Position numbers and translations under genes: made by a program
Notes under the pieces: model-generated
Told to the model about the DNA's origin: nothing
The model's input: only the letters and a program-made list of their open reading frames with translations
Databases searched by the model: none
Shown here: positions 27,617-35,883 of the stretch, piece by piece
Layout: every line of letters begins with the position of its first letter
Numbering within the stretch: the first letter of the stretch is position 1
DNA from: Ottowia thiooxydans DSM 14619
GTDB lineage: Bacteria > Pseudomonadota > Gammaproteobacteria > Burkholderiales > Burkholderiaceae_C
DNA length: 64,000 bases
Direction of reading: 5' to 3'
Assembly: GCF_000422885.1 (NCBI RefSeq)
Contig: NZ_KE383943.1
Location: 124,001-188,000 of the forward strand

Positions 27617-29490
27617 TGCGCCGCGGTGTGGCGGGACTGGCGTTTCTCGCTGCCGTGGCGCTGCTCGCTGGCTGTGCCGGCGTGACCGTCACTTCCGTCT
27701 CGCCGGTCAAGTACATCGCCGAGCGCCGCGGCGATGCGCTCACCACAGGCAGGCTGAGCGAGACGGCGCAGGAAAGCCTGCGCGTGGTCGGTATCGAGGA
27801 TTGCCGCGAGCGACCCGTCGCCTGCCGCGAAACCTTGCTCGCCTCGGCGGGGCTCAGCGACGAACAGCGGCTCTCGGCCTTGGCCGAACTGTGGATTGAG
27901 GCCGCGTTGGCCGCCGATGCCGCGCAGGTGCCGGAGGACATCGCCCTGGAGGCCTGGCTGGAAACCGCGCGGCATGCCTACGCGTACCTGTTCCACACCA
28001 CGCGCCGGCCAGGCCAACGTGCCTTCGAGGACCGGCAAACCCAGGTGCGCGACTATTACAACTACGCTGTGCAGCGAACGGTCACCCGGCTGTTCCCCAG
28101 CTTTAGAGCGAGCCCCGAACTGATAAACGGCGCGCCGATTGGCGCAGGTGGCTGGCGCGTCGAGGCACATTCGGGCGACTTCGAATTGACCGAGGTCACT
28201 CACTTGCCCGAGGAACTGGTTGCCGCCTCTTCATTGCGTTTTACAGGTTTGCGAAATACCTACCGGCGCGACGGTTTCGGCTCCGAACTGGTAGCGGTGA
28301 TGTCGCCGCCCGGGTCGGGCGTCAGCGCGGAGCAGCCGTTCGATGAGATGCGGTTTCCGGTCTTTACGGCGTTGCTGTCGTTCGAGGGCCGTACGCTGGC
28401 TGAGGTACTGGCCACACGCCAAGCCAAGGTGGTGCTGTATGACCCATACCGGAGCGCTCAGGTGACGCTGGCTGGCGAAACGGTGCCGCTGGCCGCCAAC
28501 TTCACTGCAGGCTACGGTTTGTGGCTGGCTCGCTCAGGATTTGCCAGGCAGTCGCTGCGCACCCTGTTCGGCATGGCAGACGGCATCGTACGGCCGCGCA
28601 TCGAAATGATGCAGCCCTACGACCCGAATCGGCGCACTATTGTCATGCTGCATGGTCTGGCCAGTAGCCCAGAGGCCTGGATCAACGTGGCCAACGAAGT
28701 ACTGGGCGATGAACTGCTGCGTCGCAACTACCAGATCTGGCAGGTTTACTACCCTACCAATGCGCCGATCGCGCTGAACCAGAAGACCATTCGTGAGGCG
28801 TTGCTGCAGACGCTGGCTCATTTCGACCCTGGCGGACAGGCGCGCGCCTCACAAGAGATGGTGCTGGTGGGCCATAGCATGGGCGGCGTGTTGGCGCGCC
28901 TTATGGTGTCGTCAGCCGGCGACAACTTGTGGCCTACGCTGCCGGTTTTGCCGGACGGCACAGATGAATCGGGCCGCGCCGAGCGCGTGCGTCAGCGGCT
29001 GACGCCCTATCTGGCCTTTGAGCCGCTGTCCCAGGTCACGCGCGCGATCTTTATCGCCGCACCACATCGCGGCACACCGTTCGCGGGCAATGAACTGGTG
29101 CGCCGCCTCGCAAACTTCTTGACCCTGCCCTTGGCCATGCTGGAGTACCTCGGCGACATCAACGCGATGTTTACCCGGCCCGGGCCAAACGGCAACGAGC
29201 CTGGGCTCCAGCGCATTCCGAACAGCATCGACAACCTGCGCGACACAGACCCGTTTGTGCGAGCCGCGGCCGAGCTACCGATCGGCCCGCATGTGCGCTA
29301 CCACTCCATCATCGGCCAGTCCGACCCCAAGTTGCCGCTGGTGGATTCCAGCGACGGCATCGTGCCTTATGGCAGCGCGCACCTGACGGGCGCCGCATCA
29401 GAGCGCGTGGTGCCATCGGGGCACAGCGTGCAGGAACACCCGCTGGCAATCCTTGAGATTCGGCGCATCCTGCGAGAACAGTTGCAGTGA
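27613..29490 (+). CDS. Lipoprotein alpha/beta hydrolase (lipase-like)
   Basis: 625 residues. The N-terminal lipoprotein signal is LAAVALLAGCAG, with lipidated Cys20, so the protein is anchored in an outer or inner membrane leaflet facing the periplasm. The long N-terminal region (about 21-335) has no recognised domain. The hydrolase part begins at IVMLHGLASSPEAWINVA. The nucleophile elbow is LVGHSMGG and IAAPHRGTPFA is typical of lipases and PGAP1-like esterases. The catalytic His is probably in VPSGHSVQEHP. It overlaps the DUF4105 gene. The substrate is unknown; an envelope lipid or ester is the natural guess. Confidence 0.85.
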   Translation: MMRRGVAGLAFLAAVALLAGCAGVTVTSVSPVKYIAERRGDALTTGRLSETAQESLRVVGIEDCRERPVACRETLLASAGLSDEQRLSALAELWIEAALAADAAQVPEDIALEAWLETARHAYAYLFHTTRRPGQRAFEDRQTQVRDYYNYAVQRTVTRLFPSFRASPELINGAPIGAGGWRVEAHSGDFELTEVTHLPEELVAASSLRFTGLRNTYRRDGFGSELVAVMSPPGSGVSAEQPFDEMRFPVFTALLSFEGRTLAEVLATRQAKVVLYDPYRSAQVTLAGETVPLAANFTAGYGLWLARSGFARQSLRTLFGMADGIVRPRIEMMQPYDPNRRTIVMLHGLASSPEAWINVANEVLGDELLRRNYQIWQVYYPTNAPIALNQKTIREALLQTLAHFDPGGQARASQEMVLVGHSMGGVLARLMVSSAGDNLWPTLPVLPDGTDESGRAERVRQRLTPYLAFEPLSQVTRAIFIAAPHRGTPFAGNELVRRLANFLTLPLAMLEYLGDINAMFTRPGPNGNEPGLQRIPNSIDNLRDTDPFVRAAAELPIGPHVRYHSIIGQSDPKLPLVDSSDGIVPYGSAHLTGAASERVVPSGHSVQEHPLAILEIRRILREQLQ

Positions 29491-29551
29491 CTGGTACGTT
29501 GCTAGCGTTACCCGCTTGTAGTTATGGCGCTGGCGTGATGCGTGTTCTTGT

Positions 29552-29579
29552 AGGTCGTCGGTTACAAGCCCGACGACCT
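29552..29579. terminator. Inverted repeat between convergent genes
   Basis: AGGTCGTCGG (29552-29561) and CCGACGACCT (29570-29579), a perfect 10-bp stem with an 8-base loop, lie between the lipoprotein hydrolase (+) and nitroreductase (-) genes. There is no clear U tract, so the terminator role rests on position. Confidence 0.55.
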
Positions 29580-29592
29580 TCCGGGATGGCGC

Positions 29593-30195
29593 TCAGCGAA
29601 TCGTTTTGAATCGCGCTTCGTCCGCGATGAACGTTTTCTCGGCGAATGGTTTCTCGTTAGAACCGAAGGGCATCTGTGCGCGCAGTTTCCATGCAACAGG
29701 TATGTCCCAGGTGCGGCTCACTTCCGCATCAATTAGCGGCGCGTAGTGCTGCAAGCTGGCTCCTATGCCGGCTTCTGCCAATGCGGTCCAGACGGCAAAT
29801 TGCGCCATGCCAGCAGAGTGTTCGGAGAAGATCGGGAAGTTATCGGCATACAGCGGAAATTTTTGCTGGAGTTCCTTGAGCGTGTCTTGATCTTCATAGA
29901 ACAGCACCGTGCCTGCACCAGCTGCAAATGAATCCATTTTCGCGTCGGTGGATGCGAATGCATCTGCCGGCACCATGGGGCGCAGCGTTTCTTTGGTAAT
30001 GTTTTTCCAGAGCTTCTCGCTGGCTGCACCGAAAAGTATGACGGCGCGCGAACTTTGGGAATTGAATGACGACGGCGCCAGACGGATGGCTTGGCGAATG
30101 AGGGCGTCCACATCTGCTTCTGGCAGGGGCAGATTTTTTCCCAGTGCGTATTGGGTGCGGCGCGCGGTGAAAAGGGCGATGGCGTGATGGCTCAT
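29593..30195 (-). CDS. Nitroreductase-family flavoprotein
   Basis: FMN-dependent NAD(P)H oxidoreductase of the nitroreductase fold, 200 residues. Visible blocks: ARRTQYALGKNLPLPEADVD and IRLAPSSFNSQSSRAVILFG (FMN phosphate binding region). SAGMAQFAVWTALAEAGIGA and QMPFGSNEKPFAEK are in the C-terminal part. The pattern is that of the Frm2/YdgI-like subgroup, whose members reduce nitro compounds or fatty-acid-derived signals. The natural substrate is unknown. It is monocistronic, convergent with the lipoprotein hydrolase gene. Confidence 0.88.
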   Translation of the reverse strand: MSHHAIALFTARRTQYALGKNLPLPEADVDALIRQAIRLAPSSFNSQSSRAVILFGAASEKLWKNITKETLRPMVPADAFASTDAKMDSFAAGAGTVLFYEDQDTLKELQQKFPLYADNFPIFSEHSAGMAQFAVWTALAEAGIGASLQHYAPLIDAEVSRTWDIPVAWKLRAQMPFGSNEKPFAEKTFIADEARFKTIR

Positions 30196-30327
30196 GAAGG
30201 TGCTTCTAAAGGGATGAAAACCCTGTCAATATATTGCACTGCAACAAAATTTGCTTTGCCTAAGGGTTTTCAGTTTCGCCACCGGCAGCATTGGCATTTC
30301 CTTGGAGTTCTGCACGATCTAAGAGCG

Positions 30328-30840
30328 TCATCCACGCCGCTCGTCAATCAGGCGCAAACTTAACAAGCCAAGGCTGACGGCAAACAGAATCGTGCTCAGG
30401 AAGGCACGCACAAGATTGGCTCGGTTCCAGGCATCACGCGTCTCATTCCAGTCCATTGGTAGCGTGGCTGGGGCCCAGGATTCGATGAAATAGTTCAAAG
30501 GCAGATTCACTTCCCGGGTGAAAAGCACAATGCCCAGCGCATACGCGAGCACCACGCCAGCATGAAGCCCCCACCACCTGCGCCTGCATTCCTTGCAGGC
30601 ACTCAGCAAGGTGAGCGAGCCGAGAATCAACGGGCCAAAAAAGGCGGAGAAAAATAGAGCGTGTCGAACGTTCCTGTTGAGGGCTGATTGCATCAGCGCA
30701 TAGGTGGGACCGTCTAGCTCGTGCGTGGCAAGGTTGACATTGGCGCTATAAGTGGCAAAGAAGCCGGCCATTAGCCCGAGGACGAAAACAGTGGCGGCTT
30801 GCAGAAACAGGGAGAATTTTCGCGAAAGTAGGGCGTTCAT
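30328..30840 (-). CDS. DUF1772 (anthrone oxygenase-like) membrane protein
   Basis: 170 residues with about four membrane helices. The conserved features of DUF1772 are the EVNLPLNYFIESW block and the W-N-x-x-R-D-A-W-N-x-A-N-x-x-R pattern near the C-terminus. The fungal homologues called anthrone oxygenases act in polyketide modification, but bacterial members have no proven role. It lies 36 bp downstream of the Crp-type regulator on the same strand and may be its regulated partner. Confidence 0.8.
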   Translation of the reverse strand: MNALLSRKFSLFLQAATVFVLGLMAGFFATYSANVNLATHELDGPTYALMQSALNRNVRHALFFSAFFGPLILGSLTLLSACKECRRRWWGLHAGVVLAYALGIVLFTREVNLPLNYFIESWAPATLPMDWNETRDAWNRANLVRAFLSTILFAVSLGLLSLRLIDERRG

Positions 30841-30876
30841 GGGCGCCCAATGTAGGGGCCGCTATGGCGTGCCGCC

Positions 30877-31464
30877 TTAACCCTGGTTCAGGCGACGGCG
30901 GATGCGTGAAAGCGCTACGTCAGTAACACCCAGGTAGGAGGCCAATTGTCGTAGTGGGATACGCTCGGCCCAGTCGGGATGCTGAAGTTTCAAATCTTGG
31001 TAGCGTTGGGTCGCTGTACGCTGCAAGAAATGCTGCTCGCGCTGCATCTTTTCTTGCAACAGATTAGCTAACACGCCGCGCTCGAACGTCTGCCAACGCG
31101 CAAAATCTTGCACAACCCCCTGCCAGCGAGTCCAGGGTAATGCCCAGACCAGGCTATCTTCCACGGCCTCGACCCAGAACCCGATGGGCTCACTGGCCAG
31201 CGCAGGCGTCACCGGCCAGAACAGGGCGCCATCGAGATAGAAGTTCTTGTTGGCAGAGTGGCCGTCGCGGTCCAGATAAAACAGACGCAGAACGCCACGC
31301 TCAATCCACCACAGGTTTTCCCATAGATCGCCCGCGCGCATCAAAGCTTCGCCTCTACCCAGAGCAATGCAGCGAGCTTGGCGACTCAATGCATCGGCAG
31401 CCGGGGGCAATGGCCCGAGTGTTTCGCTCAAATGGTGAGCCAAACTGGAAGGGCTCGTCAGCAC
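30877..31464 (-). CDS. Crp/Fnr-type transcriptional regulator
   Basis: 195 residues. The N-terminal cyclic-nucleotide-binding-like beta barrel spans about 30-115 (ALGRGEALMRAGDLWENLWW, WIERGVLRLFYLDRDG). The C-terminal helix-turn-helix is RIPLRQLASYLGVTDVALSRIRRRL. No Fnr-type cysteine cluster is visible, so it is not an iron-sulphur oxygen sensor. The ligand is unknown. It is placed between DUF2789 and DUF1772 genes on the same strand, suggesting a small operon or local regulator. Confidence 0.85.
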   Translation of the reverse strand: MLTSPSSLAHHLSETLGPLPPAADALSRQARCIALGRGEALMRAGDLWENLWWIERGVLRLFYLDRDGHSANKNFYLDGALFWPVTPALASEPIGFWVEAVEDSLVWALPWTRWQGVVQDFARWQTFERGVLANLLQEKMQREQHFLQRTATQRYQDLKLQHPDWAERIPLRQLASYLGVTDVALSRIRRRLNQG

Positions 31465-31479
31465 GTTCTGAGGCGGTCG

Positions 31480-31740
31480 TTAGATCGACTGAGTTTGCCG
31501 TTTCACCGCGTCTTCGTGGAGCGACTCGTTCAATTGGTCCACCACTGTGGTCCAGGCCGCATCCGCTTTGATTTGCTCGGTAAGGAACTGGCGCTGCGCC
31601 TCATTCCAATAGGGCGCATCTGCAAGGGCGACGTCGCTGTTCAGTTGGTGTGATTTGATGAAATCTGCTATGGCTTGGTCGCTCTCATCCAGCCCGAGCT
31701 GAAGGAACAAATTACTCATCCGGGGGACTGCTCTATCCAT
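31480..31740 (-). CDS. DUF2789 small protein
   Basis: 86 residues from the ATG at 31740, which has GGAG 8 bases upstream on this strand; a longer frame from 31779 is not needed. The pattern MSNLFLQLGLDESDQAIADF followed by ALADAPYWNEAQRQFLTEQI is diagnostic for DUF2789, a family of short proteins without known function in gamma- and betaproteobacteria. It is followed by the Crp-type regulator after 15 bp. Confidence 0.8.
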   Translation of the reverse strand: MDRAVPRMSNLFLQLGLDESDQAIADFIKSHQLNSDVALADAPYWNEAQRQFLTEQIKADAAWTTVVDQLNESLHEDAVKRQTQSI

Positions 31741-32367
31741 CAGTACTCCAAAGTTGAAAGCATAGTCACTGGGACCCACTTTCTAGGTCAAAAGTGCATG
31801 GTACCGTGCCATGGTATGCGTACTTCCGTACTTTGGAAGTTTTGGTGTCCTGCTCCGGGATTGGTTGAGCAAAAAAGCTCTGGGAGTAGGGGCTCGCCCG
31901 AACACTGCACGCGGGCGGTTTTTGGGATTAAAGCCACGCGAATAAGGGATCGTGACGAGACACGGTTGGATGCGCTACAAAGGACAGCTTCCAAGAAATA
32001 CAGAGAAAAGATCTCTTTTTTCGGGGAATGGAATGTTCTTGGGCAGACCGAATGAAACACGATGTAAAGAGTCGATATCTGCCAGTTCTTACCTGTGTAT
32101 GGCGCAGGCGAGTGTATTCGGATGGATAGAATCAAAGCGTGTTAAGTACGGATCTGTTCCGGTGTGCCGTGTTGTCTGGTCTTTTTCTCCCTGACGCTGT
32201 CAATTCAGTGAGGTGGAGTTTTGATCAGAGGTACTTTAACGAAAAGCCCGAGGGAGCTTTGAAATCCCCGATGTAGTGAAGCGAGGAGGAGTGTTTTTCC
32301 TCGCCGCCTAGCCAAATGCATTTCATGTCCGTTGCGCGGGGGGCGAGCGGACATCGTTAATCTTTAT
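31741..32367. other. Long non-coding stretch upstream of the polysaccharide locus
   Basis: No gene is recognised in these 627 bases. Two hairpins are visible. CGCCCG and CGGGCG followed by GTTTTT (about 31897-31924) is a terminator-like signal. GCGAGGA and TCCTCGC (32281-32304) lies about 64 bases before manC and probably belongs to the manC leader. The JUMPstart/ops element GGCGGTAG was looked for and not seen. The main promoter of the polysaccharide operon is expected here. Confidence 0.5.
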
Positions 32368-33861
32368 ATGAAGCATCCTGAACTGATTCCCGTCATCCTA
32401 TGCGGTGGTAGCGGCACACGCCTTTGGCCTTTGTCGCGTGAGTCCTATCCCAAGCAGTTTTTGGCGCTCCATGGTGCAGGTCAGTCTACGATGCTGCAGC
32501 AGACAGCCCTTCGCGTTAAGGGGGTGAATGCCGCGGTTCCGTTATCGGGTCGTCCCTTTGTCATTTGCAATGCCGAGCATCGGTTTCTCACTGCGCAGCA
32601 GTTGGCTGAAGTGGGTATTGACCACCCTCGAATAGTGCTCGAGCCCAAAGGGAGAAACACCGCGCCTGCCCTGACACTAGCAGCCCTCGCGGCCTGGTCT
32701 AAAGACACCCCCGAAGACGATCCCGTACTGATCGTCATGCCTGCGGACCACGTCATTGATGATGAGCCAGCTTTTTGCCAAGCCGTGGAGACAGCTTGGA
32801 CAGCGGCTGCGCAGGGCGCCATGGTCACTTTTGGTGTTGTGGCTGACCGCCCTGAGACGGGCTATGGGTACATTCAACAAGCTGAGGGAGACGAAGGCGG
32901 TATTCGCTCCATTCGTAGTTTTGCTGAAAAGCCTGATGCGCAAACCGCTCAACGCTATCTGCAAGAGGGCGGATATTTTTGGAACAGTGGTTTGTTCGTC
33001 GTGCGTGCGAGTGTGTGGATAGCTGCCATGGAGCGTTTCCGACCAGACATCCTGGTAGCCTGCCGCAGCGCCATGGAAAACGCCACGATAGACATGGATT
33101 TCATTCGGCCGGACCCAGAAGTCTTTTCCGCCTGCCCCTCTGATTCAATCGATTACGCGGTGATGGAGCGCCTGCCAACCGACCATGCCAGCGGGATTTC
33201 TGCGCGGGTGGTTCCCTTGCAGGCTGGCTGGTCAGACGTGGGTGCTTGGGATGCCCTGTGGCAAGTACTCGACCATGATCTGCAAGGCAACGCCGCCCTG
33301 GGTGAAACACTCAGCATGGATTCCCGTAACAGTCTATTGGTCTCCAACGGACGCTTGGTGGTTGGCGTGGGGCTGGACGATGTCGTAGTAGTTGAAACAC
33401 CTGATGCGGTGCTGGTGGCTGCGAAGTCGCAGACGCAAGACGTTAAAGCGGTGGTTGCCGAGCTCAAGAAACGGGGGCAAGGACTGGCGGAGTCCCACCG
33501 GAAAGTGCATAGGCCCTGGGGGTGGTATGACTCCATCGATCGCGGCGAGCGCTTTCAAGTCAAACGCATCGTTGTCAATCCTGGGGCGAGCCTGAGCCTT
33601 CAAATGCACCACCATCGTGCTGAGCACTGGATTGTGGTCAAAGGGACCGCCGAGGTCACCAATGGCGAGAAAGTCATGCTGCTTTCGGAAAACGAATCCA
33701 CCTTCATTCCGATTGGACACGTTCATCGGCTGGCTAATCCCGGGAAAGTGCCACTCGAAATCATCGAAGTGCAATCGGGTAGCTATCTGGGAGAAGATGA
33801 CATCGTACGGTTCGAAGACACCTATGGCCGAAGCTCAAAAGCCGACGCTGTGAAGGGCTAA
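32368..33861 (+). CDS. manC: Mannose-1-phosphate guanylyltransferase / mannose-6-phosphate isomerase
   Basis: Bifunctional enzyme giving GDP-mannose for polysaccharide synthesis. The pyrophosphorylase domain has ILCGGSGTRLWPLSRESYPK and the FAEKP block (RSFAEKPD). The C-terminal cupin isomerase has RPWGWYDSIDRGERFQVKRI, the metal-binding HHHRAEHW and PIGHVHRLANPG. The 497-residue length and domain order match ManC/AlgA. The ATG at 32368 is chosen over an earlier in-frame start at 32332, whose extra residues are not conserved. It is the first gene of the polysaccharide operon, only 4 bp before the ABC permease gene, and tells that the exported glycan uses GDP-mannose or a derivative such as GDP-rhamnose. 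Confidence 0.95.
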   Translation: MKHPELIPVILCGGSGTRLWPLSRESYPKQFLALHGAGQSTMLQQTALRVKGVNAAVPLSGRPFVICNAEHRFLTAQQLAEVGIDHPRIVLEPKGRNTAPALTLAALAAWSKDTPEDDPVLIVMPADHVIDDEPAFCQAVETAWTAAAQGAMVTFGVVADRPETGYGYIQQAEGDEGGIRSIRSFAEKPDAQTAQRYLQEGGYFWNSGLFVVRASVWIAAMERFRPDILVACRSAMENATIDMDFIRPDPEVFSACPSDSIDYAVMERLPTDHASGISARVVPLQAGWSDVGAWDALWQVLDHDLQGNAALGETLSMDSRNSLLVSNGRLVVGVGLDDVVVVETPDAVLVAAKSQTQDVKAVVAELKKRGQGLAESHRKVHRPWGWYDSIDRGERFQVKRIVVNPGASLSLQMHHHRAEHWIVVKGTAEVTNGEKVMLLSENESTFIPIGHVHRLANPGKVPLEIIEVQSGSYLGEDDIVRFEDTYGRSSKADAVKG

Positions 33862-33865
33862 AAGC

Positions 33866-34669
33866 TTGCCTGGACTTCAAATATTCAAGGCGCTGTGGCT
33901 GTATCGTAACTTCGTCTGGAGCAGCGTGTTGCGCGAGTTCCATGCCAAGTACCGTGAATCTTTGCTGGGCGCCTTTTGGTCAGTGGCCAACCCGTTGACC
34001 ATGATCGTCATCTATACCGTTATTTTTGGGCAGCTGATGCGGCCCACTTTGGCCGGTCACGAAAAAACGCCGTTTGCGTTCAGCATCTTTCTGTGCGCAG
34101 GGGTGATTACCTGGGGCCTGTTCTCGGAGATGTTGTCGCGCTTGAGCAATGTGTTTCTTGAGCATGGCAACCTGATTAAAAAGGCCAAGTTCCCACGCAT
34201 TTGCCTGCCGGCCATCGTTACGGTCTCTGCACTTCTGAACTTCGCCATTATTTTTACGCTGTACCTGGCCTTTTTGGCGGTAATTGGTCATTGGCCTGGC
34301 TGGGCGCTGCTGGCGGTTATCCCCCTCCTCGCATTGCAAATCCTGTTTGCGCTGGGGCTGGGGATTTTCCTGGGTACCCTCAATGTATTTTTCCGTGACG
34401 TTGGGCAGCTCACGGGCATCGTCTTGCAGTTCTGGTTCTGGCTTACCCCGGTGGTGTACACGTTTACGGCTTTACCAGAGTCGGCCCGCGCTGTATTGCA
34501 GTACAACCCGCTGATTCCGCTAATAACTGCATATCAAACGGTTTTCCTTGATAAAACCATGCCCCATTTCAGCGCGCTCTGGCCTTTGCTGGTGCTCAGC
34601 ATTTTCTTTTTGGCACTTGGCGCATATTTCTTCCTGGCTCGTGTGGGCGAACTGGTGGACGAACTCTGA
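33866..34669 (+). CDS. wzm: Polysaccharide ABC transporter permease (Wzm type)
   Basis: Inner-membrane part of an O-antigen/capsule exporter of the ABC-2 class, 267 residues with six membrane helices. The conserved N-terminal block LREFHAKYRESLLGAFWSVA precedes the first helix. FFRDVGQLTGIVLQFWFWLTP lies between later helices. The start is a TTG, as no ATG fits, with GAAGGG upstream in the end of manC. The stop overlaps the wzt start. Together with Wzt it should flip a finished, lipid-linked polysaccharide across the inner membrane. Confidence 0.9.
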   Translation: MPGLQIFKALWLYRNFVWSSVLREFHAKYRESLLGAFWSVANPLTMIVIYTVIFGQLMRPTLAGHEKTPFAFSIFLCAGVITWGLFSEMLSRLSNVFLEHGNLIKKAKFPRICLPAIVTVSALLNFAIIFTLYLAFLAVIGHWPGWALLAVIPLLALQILFALGLGIFLGTLNVFFRDVGQLTGIVLQFWFWLTPVVYTFTALPESARAVLQYNPLIPLITAYQTVFLDKTMPHFSALWPLLVLSIFFLALGAYFFLARVGELVDEL

Positions 34670-35883
34670 TGGGTGCACTCACCGTATCCAACCTCGGCAA
34701 AGCCTACAAGCGCTATCCCGGCAAATGGGCGCGAGCACTAGAGTGGTTCACTGGCCGCGAACAGCACCAAAAAACCTGGGTTTTGCGTGACATCAACTTC
34801 ACCATTCAACCAGGCGAAGCCGTGGGCATCATCGGAGTCAACGGCGCTGGCAAAAGCACTTTGTTGAAAATCATTACCGGCACCACCCAGCCCACGGCGG
34901 GGAGCGTCACTGCCCAAGGGCGGGTGGCCGCATTGTTAGAGCTGGGCATGGGTTTTCACCCGGATTTTACTGGCCGGCAAAACGTGTATATGGCGGGGCA
35001 ACTGCTGGGGCTACGCAGTGAAGAAATCACTGCGTGTATGGGCGAAATAGAAGCTTTTGCAGAGATTGGTAACTACATCGACCGCCCGGTGCGTATGTAT
35101 TCCAGCGGAATGCAGATGCGCTTGGCGTTTAGCGTGGCCACAGCTGTGCGCCCAGATTTGCTCATTGTGGATGAAGCGTTGTCCGTGGGAGATGCCTACT
35201 TTCAGCACAAGAGCTTTGGCAAGATTCGAGAATTCCGTGAACAAGGTACGACCTTGCTTATCGTGTCGCATGACCGCACCGCTATCCAAAGCTTGTGTGA
35301 TCGAGCTATTTTGCTTGAACGAGGCTTTGTCATCAAAGATGGGCCACCTGAAGAAATCATGGATTTCTACAACGCCCTCATTGCCGAGCGCGAGAACGCT
35401 ACTGTCGAAGTCAAGCGGCGTGAAGATGGCCGCGTGCAGACAACATCAGGTTCAGGCGAGGCCCGGGTCGAATCCATAGAGCTGTGCAACGAAAAAGGTG
35501 AAACCGTCGAGTACGTCAACGTGGGCGAGTCAGTGCGCCTGCAAGTTGAAATCCGCCTGCACGCCGATCTGCCGGAGCTTGTGTTTGGCTACATGATCAA
35601 AGACCGTCTGGGCCAGCCGGTGTTTGGCACCAATACGCACCACCTGAAAGTGGAAATGACGCAGTTAAAGAAAGATGAACTGCTGAGGCTGGCGTTCGCC
35701 TTCCCCGCCAACATGGGACTGGGTTCGTACTCCGTTTCTACCGCCCTGCATGTGGGCCCAACCCATCTGAGTGGAAACATTGAATGGAGCGATCTGGTGC
35801 TGATGTTCAACGTGATCAACCTCAACCGCGCTCCGTTTGTGGGCGTGAGCTGGATTCCACCGGAAGTTGAGTTCCAAAGATGA
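34669..35883 (+). CDS. wzt: Polysaccharide ABC transporter ATP-binding protein (Wzt type) with C-terminal glycan-recognition domain
   Basis: 404 residues. The ATPase domain (about 1-240) has Walker A GVNGAGKST, signature YSSGMQMRLAFSVA and Walker B LLIVDEALSVGD. The C-terminal beta-sandwich domain (about 265-404) is of the Wzt_C type, with EARVESIELCNEKGETVEYV and FGYMIKDRLGQPVFGTNTHH. In systems such as O9a this domain recognises a modified non-reducing end of the glycan. Its presence, with a methyltransferase as the next gene, points to export of a methyl-capped chain. It overlaps both neighbours by a few bases. Confidence 0.93.
   Translation: MGALTVSNLGKAYKRYPGKWARALEWFTGREQHQKTWVLRDINFTIQPGEAVGIIGVNGAGKSTLLKIITGTTQPTAGSVTAQGRVAALLELGMGFHPDFTGRQNVYMAGQLLGLRSEEITACMGEIEAFAEIGNYIDRPVRMYSSGMQMRLAFSVATAVRPDLLIVDEALSVGDAYFQHKSFGKIREFREQGTTLLIVSHDRTAIQSLCDRAILLERGFVIKDGPPEEIMDFYNALIAERENATVEVKRREDGRVQTTSGSGEARVESIELCNEKGETVEYVNVGESVRLQVEIRLHADLPELVFGYMIKDRLGQPVFGTNTHHLKVEMTQLKKDELLRLAFAFPANMGLGSYSVSTALHVGPTHLSGNIEWSDLVLMFNVINLNRAPFVGVSWIPPEVEFQR

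Noticed and set aside
31741-32367. JUMPstart/ops element before the polysaccharide operon
   Set aside because: GGCGGTAG or a close match was not seen in the leader.
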